DNA from: Syntrophales bacterium
GTDB lineage: Bacteria > Desulfobacterota > Syntrophia > Syntrophales > PHBD01
DNA: 64,000 bases
Assembly (NCBI GenBank): GCA_035363115.1
Contig: DAOSEM010000001.1
Span: forward strand, 744,001 to 808,000
Direction of reading: 5' to 3'
In this document: in pieces, positions 34,291-43,100 of the stretch
Layout: each line of letters begins with the position of its first letter
How positions within the stretch are numbered: the first letter of the stretch is position 1
The notes under the pieces: generated by a model
What the model was told of the DNA's origin: nothing
The model's database searches: none
What the model saw: only the letters and a program-made list of their open reading frames with translations
Translations under genes and position numbers: made by a program

Positions 34291-34357
34291 AGCACGTATT
34301 TGCGAGAACAATACGTGCTATTTCCAGATGCACGTATCAGATTTCGGTGTACGTATC
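34291..34357 (-). promoter_or_regulatory. Operator array with four ACGTAT half-sites
   Basis: AGCACGTATT (34291-34300) and AATACGTGCT (34310-34319) form a perfect 10-bp inverted repeat with a 9-nt spacer. GCACGTATC (34330-34338) and TACGTATC (34350-34357) follow as direct repeats. Successive half-sites are 17-21 nt apart, about two helical turns. It lies 28-94 nt upstream of the ribbon-helix-helix gene, where autoregulation would act. Confidence 0.65.
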
Positions 34358-34489
34358 AATGAAAAATGTGCTTTTGGCTCCTGCGGCTTGCCCCAAGGTG
34401 AATGCTGGAAGATCTGGCATGCCGCCATGGCCGGAAAGAGTTACCGGTGATCGTGGGGAAGGCTGTTTCTCGGAAACTGCAGGGGAATA

Positions 34490-34525
34490 AAAAAGAAAAG
34501 GGTCACAGACCATAATCTGCAACCC
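34490..34525 (-). terminator. Intrinsic terminator of the exoprotein operon (copy of the tRNA-Gln terminator)
   Basis: On the minus strand GGGTTGCAGAT pairs with GTCTGTGACCC (hairpin 34500-34525), followed by CTTTTCTTTTT, 40 nt past the last gene. The 36 nt at 34490-34525 match 46615-46650 at 34 positions, so the operon is flanked by two near-identical terminators in the same orientation. Confidence 0.75.
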
Positions 34526-34565
34526 ATTATTTTCATTCTAACATCCAACTTTGGCAGGCTCGGGC

Positions 34566-35198
34566 TTACTGACCGGCGAGTGCCTCCTTGACCAAAGGCT
34601 CGAAGTGAAGAACCACCTTTTCCAGTTCCGGGATCGACGACGACTTTGCCTTCAGATCTTTCAGTACGGTCTGCGCCTGCTCATATTCTTTCATTTCCAT
34701 AAGACCGGTCAGCAGGAATATCTCCGGTGTCGTGTCGCCTGCCGCCGCTGTACTGCGAAACTCTTTATATTGCTTTTCCAGGCTTTCAACGGTGTCCGAG
34801 GACAGGGATCGCACGGTTACCATACCGGTCTTCCCATGCTGGCCACTGGCCGGCGTCTTGACCAGTTGCCGCGCCACCAGGGGAGGGAGTTTTCTGGCCT
34901 CCGCCTTCAGACTGGAACTGCGCCCTTCTCCATTGCCGATCTCAATTTCGCCTGCCCCCGTCCATTTCTCCTGGCGACTGGTCTCGAAATAAACGATTTG
35001 TATGCTGGCACCCTTGCCCAATACCAGCCTGTCACCAAGTGCGACCTTCTGGTAAGCGGTTGCAGTACGCTTTTGCCCTTTCGCTGCTGCAACGGTCACC
35101 TTTCCGTCCACCTGCGTGAGCATCCCGACATCAACAGCCAGGCAAAATGCGGGATGCACCCATGCCATCAGAAGCATGACAACAATCCATCGATACAT
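34566..35198 (-). CDS. Exported FecR-like protein
   Basis: This 210-aa protein has an N-terminal signal peptide (cleavage near VHPAFC-LA) and a beta-rich segment of the FecR type: VDGKVTV, then VALGDRLVLGKGASIQIVYF and a GEIEIG strand. Helices resembling one TPR pair follow. FecR-like domains here probably bind partners in the periplasm. It is the last gene of the operon, 8 nt after the cyclase. Assignment to FecR is by pattern only. Confidence 0.7.
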   Translation of the reverse strand: MYRWIVVMLLMAWVHPAFCLAVDVGMLTQVDGKVTVAAAKGQKRTATAYQKVALGDRLVLGKGASIQIVYFETSRQEKWTGAGEIEIGNGEGRSSSLKAEARKLPPLVARQLVKTPASGQHGKTGMVTVRSLSSDTVESLEKQYKEFRSTAAAGDTTPEIFLLTGLMEMKEYEQAQTVLKDLKAKSSSIPELEKVVLHFEPLVKEALAGQ

Positions 35199-35206
35199 AT
35201 GACCTC

Positions 35207-37123
35207 CTATTCTTCCAGTCCGGTCACCTCGAATATCTCGACCGGAGTCTCACGGCCCTTGACGTAAATCACATCGTGCACGCCTGTCTTGACTCCCATA
35301 CCCGCTGCCTTCAAGGTTTCGCTGCTCGCCACGATCATGCACCCCAGGGTTTTGCTTGCATTCTCCAGCCGTGACGCGAGGTTGACCGTATCTCCGATCA
35401 CCGTGTACTCCATTCGCCAGGATGAGCCCACGTTGCCCACGATCGCTTCTCCTGTGTGAATGCCCATGCCGATGTTGAACGGCGGCAGATTCCGGCCTGC
35501 AAACCGTTCCGACATCCAGGACACGAACTCCACGGCGACATCGCGCATGGCCAGGGCGGTACGAAGCGCCCGGGCTGCATGATCAGGGTAGACCACCGGT
35601 GCGCCGAACTGCACCATCACTGCATCCCCTATGAACTTGTCAATGGTGCCCCCCTGCGCCAGAATGATCCTGCATACGCTTTCAAAATATTTATTAAGGA
35701 ACTCAACTACTTCGTGGGCGTCCAGCTTTTCACTGATGGTGGTGAAATTGCGGATATCGGAGAAGAGTACCGTGATCGTCTTCTTTTCCCCGCCCAGGTC
35801 CGGCATCTTCCCGGCAGCCAGCAGCGCATCGACAACATTCTCCGCGATGTAGCGCCTGAAGACGGACCGGATGAATTTCTTCTCGCGTTGCTCTCGGCTC
35901 AGCCTGCCACCAAAAGATACCATGAATGCCGCCAACAACCCAAGTTGAAGGTGCGCTACCGGAAAAATCTGGAACCACTGGAAAAACCCCCAAGCTACCA
36001 GCATCGTAACCATGCCTGCCGCAACAAGGACCGCCAGGCCCCACCAGGTCGACAGGTTTCGGTACAGGATGAGGGTCAGGACGATCAGTAACAAGCCTGT
36101 TCCCCATCGTATCCAGTCAGAAACCGGCGTTGTCACCCTGCCGGAAAGTACGGTTTCTGCAATGTTGGCCTGGATTTCGGGTCCGGTCATCAGGACGCCG
36201 CTCCCGCTGCTCATCGCACCGCCGTAAGGCGTGCTGTGAATGTCGTTCATGCCCAGGAAATCAGCGCCGATAATAACGACTTTGCCCCGCAGGGCCTGCA
36301 CGGCGGGATCCTCTTCGGCATTTTCGGCCAGCAGCCTGGCAAAGGAGATTTTCTGGAAGGTGCCCGGCGGGCCCGCATAGCTGATGTTGGCCGCCTGCCT
36401 TGGAGAAACGGTCCGGCCGGAAATTCGCCACGCGTCTTCTTCCGCCCTCAATCCCAGCGCCCGGACCGCCAGGAGCGCACCCAGCGAAAGCCGCGGTGCT
36501 CCCTGGGCCAGATCGGGGTCCAAATTCGAGGCGGGGGCAATCTCATAGCGCCTTACGTGACCGTCCGCATCCAGCTTCAGATTTGCATAGCCGATATGGG
36601 ACACCAGGTCCAGGTCCGGGAGGGAAAGCAGGTAGTCCTGGTGCGGAAGCAGCAGGGTGTCGGCGGCTCCCGCATGTCCCTTGATGAGCGACCCGACCAG
36701 GACGACCTTTCCCGTGCCCAGCAATTGTCGGAAGGCCTGGTCGTAGTTCTTCAGCATCCCGACTTCATCCAGCTTCAGCTTGGCAATCCATTTCTCCGGC
36801 GTGATGGTGAACAGGAAATCAATGCCGATGACGGTCACACCGACCTTCTGCATGGTTTCGCATGCCTGGGCGAACAGCGGTGTCCAGAAAACCAGCGGGT
36901 CTTCACTGAATTGAGCGAGGGACAGATCATCGACCGCCACCAGCATGACATGCTGCGGAGTATAACGCACGCCGCTCAGACGATGCCACAGGTCCGAATA
37001 GATATGCTCCGCCTTTTCCAGCGGTGCCAGGCGATATACGCCCTCGACCAACAGCATGGAGAGAACCAGCGCCAGCAAAAGCCACTTCGACGGTGAAACG
37101 ATCTGACGCCATGTGGGCTTCAT
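35207..37123 (-). CDS. CHASE2-domain adenylate/guanylate cyclase (class III)
   Basis: This 638-aa membrane sensor has an N-terminal helix, a large extracytoplasmic CHASE2 domain (about 35-325, with VMLVAVDDLSLAQF and GKVVIIGADFLG), three further membrane helices (about 340-410) and a class III cyclase domain (about 440-638). Metal-binding aspartates are in LFSDIRNFT and FIGDAVMV. The Lys in IDKFIGD and Asp in GDTVNLASRLE favour ATP as substrate, so cAMP is the likely product. It would sense an envelope signal and make a cytoplasmic messenger. Gene spacing is 25 nt from the caspase gene and 8 nt to the FecR-like gene. Confidence 0.92.
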   Translation of the reverse strand: MKPTWRQIVSPSKWLLLALVLSMLLVEGVYRLAPLEKAEHIYSDLWHRLSGVRYTPQHVMLVAVDDLSLAQFSEDPLVFWTPLFAQACETMQKVGVTVIGIDFLFTITPEKWIAKLKLDEVGMLKNYDQAFRQLLGTGKVVLVGSLIKGHAGAADTLLLPHQDYLLSLPDLDLVSHIGYANLKLDADGHVRRYEIAPASNLDPDLAQGAPRLSLGALLAVRALGLRAEEDAWRISGRTVSPRQAANISYAGPPGTFQKISFARLLAENAEEDPAVQALRGKVVIIGADFLGMNDIHSTPYGGAMSSGSGVLMTGPEIQANIAETVLSGRVTTPVSDWIRWGTGLLLIVLTLILYRNLSTWWGLAVLVAAGMVTMLVAWGFFQWFQIFPVAHLQLGLLAAFMVSFGGRLSREQREKKFIRSVFRRYIAENVVDALLAAGKMPDLGGEKKTITVLFSDIRNFTTISEKLDAHEVVEFLNKYFESVCRIILAQGGTIDKFIGDAVMVQFGAPVVYPDHAARALRTALAMRDVAVEFVSWMSERFAGRNLPPFNIGMGIHTGEAIVGNVGSSWRMEYTVIGDTVNLASRLENASKTLGCMIVASSETLKAAGMGVKTGVHDVIYVKGRETPVEIFEVTGLEE

Positions 37124-37148
37124 GCGATAGGAATTCCTCTATTTGTGC

Positions 37149-40064
37149 TCAGGGTTCGTTGCGAATCACCGGCATGTCCGCCAGGGTCGGCGGGGACACC
37201 ATTTGCGGCGTTTGCGGCCCTGTCTGCTTGTGACGCAACTCCTCCACGATGGGCAGCGCGAACTCGAAAGCCTCCTTGAGGGAAACCTGGCCGTCCCTGT
37301 TCGCATCGGCATCCGGTTTCAGTGAGCTCAACAGGGAGTGCGTGAACAGTCCGTGCTTGGCGGGTGCGTATTCCTGAGACTCCTCGTTGCCTTTGGCGGC
37401 CACGATGATGGCGAACCGGGAGGAAGCGGAGCGCTTCATGAGCGAATGAACATCGAGCTTCCCCTCGATGTTGCGCGCCTGGCAGGTATCGACGATCAGC
37501 ACGCGGCGGCCAGCCGCATCCCTCATGGCGTTGAAGAAGGTGGTCCAGGGGATGAGCGACGTAACGGGTTCCCCTTTCTGAACATTGGCTATGTCCTGGG
37601 GCACAACGTCGCGCGGCACGAAGTAGTAATTGCCTGCCTGGTCGCTCAAGCCGTGTGAGGCAAGGAAAATGAACACCGTGTCGTTCGGGCCGGCCCGCTC
37701 CACGAACTTCAGCGCGGACAGGATGGTTTTCTGGTCGGGCTTTTCACTGGTGTTGTCGGTGATGGTGTGAACGAACATCTGCTCGAAGTTCTTCGAACAG
37801 CATGCCTTTAGCGCCTGTCCCATTTCTTCCGCATCCCGCGCGGCATAGGCCAGGTGGTTCCGTCTGGGCAAGGCAGGAAATTTGTTGACGCCGACGGTCA
37901 CCATGTAGAGGTTGCCTTTGACTCGTGCCGGGAGAACCTCTTTGGGGAGTCCGACATACGTTTCGGCAACCCCCATGGAAACGCCGTTGAAGGTTTCAAC
38001 CCTGATTTCATTGGCCTGCGCGGGCAGGTCGATCTCCAGGGTGCGTTGGAAACGCTCGGTCTCTTTCCCGGAAAGCATGCGTTCGCGTGCCGACGTCTGG
38101 GGAATATGGTTTACGAAAACACTGTAATCCTTCATGGCAAGCGTGGTCTTTTCGCCCTGCAGTTTGAGGATCAGCCGGGAGTGTCCGCCCGGACCCGCCT
38201 GAAGTCTTGCGTCCTTTAACCTGATACTGGGAGGGGCGATGTTACGCATCTGGGCGATGTGAAAGCCGGCATCTTTCGGGGTCGACTCGATTGCTTGCTC
38301 AACGGGATCGAGAATGGTGTTAAACCATGAAGATACGATGTCCGGGCGATACAGGATGCGGTCGAACTGGACGGCGCGATAAAAATCCGGGGTGAGGTCT
38401 TTCCCGCGGTTGAGGTGCCAGCCGATATAGTTGTCCCCGTAAACGGAGGACATGTAATAACCTTGCGGAACCCAGGCGATCCAGTCTCGGCCGTTGTTGT
38501 GCGGGAAATATGCCAGTACCTCCTGTCCATCCTGCATGAGATACCAGCGGATGGTCCCGTCGGAGAGCGCAGCCACCGCGATCCTGCCGTTGGGGCTTAC
38601 ATTCACGCTCCAGGCCACGGCGGGCAGCTTGATGTTCCAGATTTCGGAGGCGTCCGGTCTCAGCAGGCGCAGGGCCCATTCGGTACCCAGGAGTACGCTC
38701 CCGCCGTCGGGAGCAATGGCATAAGAACGTGAGAATTCGTATTCCTCCAGAGCGGGTGTCCTGCCGTTGATCCTGGGCTTGAAGCTGTCTTTCCAGTCCT
38801 TCACGGTGATGCCTTCGGCCTGCAGGATCGGTGCGGACAGGGGTGTGTCCGGGGCCTTCGCGGTGTCCTGATCACCGCCGCCGGACACCACGAAAGTGCG
38901 CTGCACGCGGTTGTCCCTCTGTAGAGGGTAACGGACCGTCGAGGCATCCGTCGACAGGGCGATCTGCGTTCGGACTCCGCTATAGTTCGCAATATCCGGT
39001 CCCCGGAAGGACTTCAACTTCCCATCGGGTCCCATGACGCCCACGCCGGGATCCTCCGCCGCGAACGCGATATGGTTGTCCGGCATCTGCTGGATTTCCG
39101 TAATGCGGTTCTGCGTCAGGGGGATGGTTTCGGGAGCGTCCCGCCCCCGGCTCTTCCATCGGTATACCGGGTTCAGTCCGTCGCCGGCGTACTGGCCGCT
39201 GGCGTACAGCATCGTCCCATCGGATGACCAGACAATGCTGGTGAATCCGACCTGGTGCGCGATCTTGCCGGTTTCTGCATGGTACAGGAGCGACAGGTCC
39301 CTGGACGAGATGATCGAGATCACCGGCACGTCGATAAACCCGACCCCGATCAGGTCTGCATCCGGTGAGAAGCGAACCGAGACGGGCCGCTTTCCTCCCG
39401 GCACGCTCCGTCGGCCGATCAGTTTGAAGCTGCGGTCGTAGAGACGGACAAATCCATCCAGGGCCGTTGTCACAATGCGGCCCTTTCGACTGATGTCCAT
39501 GTCCATCACGTCGTCCCGGTACTGGGCATCCACTGCAACCGTTTTGCCATCGGCAAGGCGCAGCACCCGGAAACCGGAATATCCCTGCAGCCCGACTGCC
39601 AGATGCCGGCCGTCGGGCATCCAGGCAAGCGCGTTGACGACGTTCTCAAACCCCCCGATCCGGCGAGTCATCTCACCGCTCAACACATCAAAGAAATAGA
39701 TGGATGCTTTCCCATCCCAGTCCCAGCCTGTCCAGCCCCCCGTCGCAATGGTTTTGCCGTCCGGCGATACGGCGACGGCGTACAACTGGCCTTCATGGCC
39801 TGCGTCGATGGGAACCCGCAGCACGGATAGCAAATGCATCTCCGGCATTTGCCAGACACGGACCGTTTTGTCGTCCGAGCACGTGATGAGGCGGTTGCGC
39901 GGGAGATCGGCCACCACGCGCCTGATCAACGTCGTATGCATGCCCGTCTCGACCCGAAGCTGCGGCAGGGAGGCGGGTTCGGCCGCGCGAGCCACTCCTG
40001 GAGAAATCGCAGACATGATCAAAGACAGCGCCAGGATAACAATTCGAGGCAACACGGTTTCCAT
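37149..40064 (-). CDS. Exported WD40-repeat caspase-like (C14) protease with EF-hand loop
   Basis: This 971-aa protein has a signal peptide (cleaved near GVARA-AE), a beta-propeller of WD40-like repeats (about 35-560) and a C-terminal caspase-fold domain (about 710-960). The His-Cys dyad is His804 in FLASHGLSD and Cys861 in IVDTCQAR. An EF-hand-type calcium loop, DANRDGQVSLKE, lies at residues 920-931. Export and a calcium site suggest a periplasmic or surface protease that could be switched by calcium. It is third in the operon, directly after the TpsA exoprotein gene. Possible targets are TpsA or the cyclase. Confidence 0.92.
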   Translation of the reverse strand: METVLPRIVILALSLIMSAISPGVARAAEPASLPQLRVETGMHTTLIRRVVADLPRNRLITCSDDKTVRVWQMPEMHLLSVLRVPIDAGHEGQLYAVAVSPDGKTIATGGWTGWDWDGKASIYFFDVLSGEMTRRIGGFENVVNALAWMPDGRHLAVGLQGYSGFRVLRLADGKTVAVDAQYRDDVMDMDISRKGRIVTTALDGFVRLYDRSFKLIGRRSVPGGKRPVSVRFSPDADLIGVGFIDVPVISIISSRDLSLLYHAETGKIAHQVGFTSIVWSSDGTMLYASGQYAGDGLNPVYRWKSRGRDAPETIPLTQNRITEIQQMPDNHIAFAAEDPGVGVMGPDGKLKSFRGPDIANYSGVRTQIALSTDASTVRYPLQRDNRVQRTFVVSGGGDQDTAKAPDTPLSAPILQAEGITVKDWKDSFKPRINGRTPALEEYEFSRSYAIAPDGGSVLLGTEWALRLLRPDASEIWNIKLPAVAWSVNVSPNGRIAVAALSDGTIRWYLMQDGQEVLAYFPHNNGRDWIAWVPQGYYMSSVYGDNYIGWHLNRGKDLTPDFYRAVQFDRILYRPDIVSSWFNTILDPVEQAIESTPKDAGFHIAQMRNIAPPSIRLKDARLQAGPGGHSRLILKLQGEKTTLAMKDYSVFVNHIPQTSARERMLSGKETERFQRTLEIDLPAQANEIRVETFNGVSMGVAETYVGLPKEVLPARVKGNLYMVTVGVNKFPALPRRNHLAYAARDAEEMGQALKACCSKNFEQMFVHTITDNTSEKPDQKTILSALKFVERAGPNDTVFIFLASHGLSDQAGNYYFVPRDVVPQDIANVQKGEPVTSLIPWTTFFNAMRDAAGRRVLIVDTCQARNIEGKLDVHSLMKRSASSRFAIIVAAKGNEESQEYAPAKHGLFTHSLLSSLKPDADANRDGQVSLKEAFEFALPIVEELRHKQTGPQTPQMVSPPTLADMPVIRNEP

Positions 40065-40128
40065 CCCATTGGTCTGTTTTCCGGCACGCTTACCCGGAAA
40101 TTCTGTCTTGCCGGTTTCCGGAAGGACA

Positions 40129-43100
40129 CTACCTCCACCCGAAGTCCGTCGACTGGCCGGCTCCGCGGCCGCCGGAAAGCTTGATTTGCGTCTTCCTTTT
40201 TTCCTCTTCCTGTTCTTCGTCCTCGGCAGCCCCCTCTTCTTCCCCGGGGATGATCTCGCTCAAGACGCCGCTGCCGGTCGCCTGCAAGGGATCGATCTTC
40301 TGCTCCGTCCCCTCCGCCGAACCGGACGAGCCGGGGGTGCCGCTCCCCGATACGTTGACCATGCCTGGCGGCTGCGCCGGAAGTGCCGTAAGGGCGCCGG
40401 GCAGGCCGGGCGGAGACACGGCAGGTCCCGGAGTGATGGCTGGCAGCACAGAGCCCGGCGGATTGAGCGGTTGTTGAACGTCCAGCACGATGTCACCGAA
40501 CGAAGTGCCGTTGAAAGAGAAGGGAGCGGGCCACAGCACGTCTCCGGCAGTCCGTTTTTCCAGGGCGGTGCCTCCGGTGGAGATGGTGACCCCGTTCGCC
40601 GTGCCGGAGAAGATGCCTTTCGCGGGCGTCAATGACCCTCCCGCGGTGATGGTCACCGTGCCGGCGGCTTTGGCACCCTGCATGATGATGTTGCTGCCGG
40701 CGTCAAGCAGCAGCGATGCAACTCCGATCCCACCCGGATCGATGACCGGGATTGGCGGGCCGATGTCGTTCCGCAGCGTAATGTTGCCCGTCTGCGCGGT
40801 GATGCTGACGGGGCCGAACGTTTGCAGGATGCCCAGTTCGACGTCACCGTACGCGTCGAGGAGAAAGTTTTTCCCGTTTCCGATGTAGACAGACGAGTAC
40901 AACGCGGCACTGCCGAAGTTGATGCTGCCCCCCGTCGACACGGCCTTGAGGTCTCCGCCATCGATCCACACCGTCGCACAGTTCGTACAGAAGGGGACGG
41001 TGACAGCACCAACGAAATGAATGTTGCCGACGGCGGCCACGTCCAGGCTGAACACTTCAAAGGTGTTCAGATTTGCATCGCGGCCCGCCGTCAATTTCAG
41101 GACGCCGGACGGAGATACATTGCTGAGGTTGATGTCCCGGCCGGCGTTGATAGTCACGTTCGCGCCGAGCCATCCGCCGGTGAACACGTCGCCCGCAGTC
41201 GGCGAAGGTGCGTTGATGATCAACTGACCCGGCTGATCCACGCCGAGATAAATGGCGCCGGAGGAGGAGGTGGCCGTGATCTTGGGCGAAAATCCTGCAT
41301 AGAACGAGTTGATGCCCAGGTCGGCGATCAGTTCGATCTCGTTGGGCCGGTAATGCCAGTTCTGGAATACGGAGCCTCCCAGGAGCCTGCTGCGCGTGTC
41401 GATCGTGAGCTTTCCCATCGACACGATCCCTTTGCCTCCGGCGGAGATGTCGCCCTCCGCCCTCAGTGTCAGGGTTCCGCTGGTGGCGATTGCGGGGGTG
41501 TCTTCAACACCGAGCCCGTAGGAATCGTTTGTATTATAGACCGTGATGCCTCCCGGCCCGGCCGTCAGGGTGATCGGCTGTCCATTGTTGAACACCTTGT
41601 GCTTGACGAGGATTGCATTTCCGGCCGTGAGGGCAACCTCGCCGGTTGTGTCCGGAATCGGCGCGTCAACCGTTACGTTACCGCCTGTCGACGTCAGGCT
41701 GAGTTTCCCGGTTGTGCCAAACGCCACGTAGCGCTTGAGCTCGCCGACGACATTGTCCCACGCCGTCGGATACAGGACCGCATTCCGCGGGAACGTGGCG
41801 GGAGGCGCCGGCCCCGTGGACAGGTCTCCTCCCGTTGTCACCGTGATCGGGGCGTTACCGGCCTGTACACGGTTTGTCCGGTCATTCACAGCGTCCCAGC
41901 CGATGTTCAGGGTACCCGTCGTTGCCGTCATGTTGACCGGCCCGTTGTAGGTAACAAGATCCTTGCTCAGGTTGATGCTGTTCCCCGCTGTGAACGTGAC
42001 GGCGCCGCCGGGAACGGGCACGATGGAGCGGGGATTGGTGTCGTCCAGCGCGTCGATCTGCCGGTTCAGGTTGACGTCGGCCCCGGCTGTAATCGCCAGA
42101 TTGCTTCCCGACCGGATATTGGCGATCTCCTCCCCGACATTGACCGAGCCTACATCCGATCGGATCGTCACGTTCCCCAGGATTTCCGCAAGCTTGGTGT
42201 CTATGTTGACGTGGCCCCCGGTGGACCTGATGGACACGGGGCCGGTGGTCACGTAAATCCCGCTGGACAGATCGCTTCCTGCCGTCACCGAGATTGCCCC
42301 GTTTCCAGCGAAGAGGCCGTTCCCGATCGGAATCCCGTCGGCATCGAGTGTCACGTCGGTTTTCATCGTGGGGGCATAAATGGTGCCCAGGCCGGCGGTG
42401 AGGTTGATCGTCTGGGCCAGAATGCTTCGATACAGGTAAATGTCCTGCCCCGCGACCATCGTGACGGCTCCGTTGGGATTGCTGCCGAGGGCAGGGCGTC
42501 CGTCGATCTGGGCGTTCACCCGGATGACGCTGCCTGCGCTGATGTCGACGCTGTTCCCGTCGTTCATACTCACGATGGGCTGATTGACAACGACATCCCG
42601 TGCTGCCCGGATGAACAGGTTGCCGATGGAGGAATCGATGCCCTGGTTGATGTACACCGAACCCTGTGTGGAAATCAGCGTCAGCGGGCCGGCAGTGAGA
42701 TAGGGTGCGTTGTAGAGATCGGCGCCGCTCTGCACGGTGATGGGCGCCCAGCCGGCGTACACGACCTTGCCGGGTGCCAGGTTGATTGACCCCGTCCCGG
42801 CATACAGGTTGATGGCACCGCTGTTGGTGACGATGTATTCGTTGATGTTGATGCTGTTGCCGGCGGACAGGGTCAGGCCGCCGCCCTGGTATCTACCCCG
42901 CCCGTCGATGGCGTAATTGACGTTGATGTTGTTGGACGCACTCACGAAGGTGCTGGTTCCCGTTCGCAGCACCCTGTCGATCAGGGTTGCCTCGGTTATG
43001 CCGATCGTGAAGTCGTAAGGATCCAGGAGAAGAGATCCGGCGTTGCCATAGGCGGCTCCCGCGTCAACCAGGCCGTTGAATGACAATCCCTGTCTGCCCG

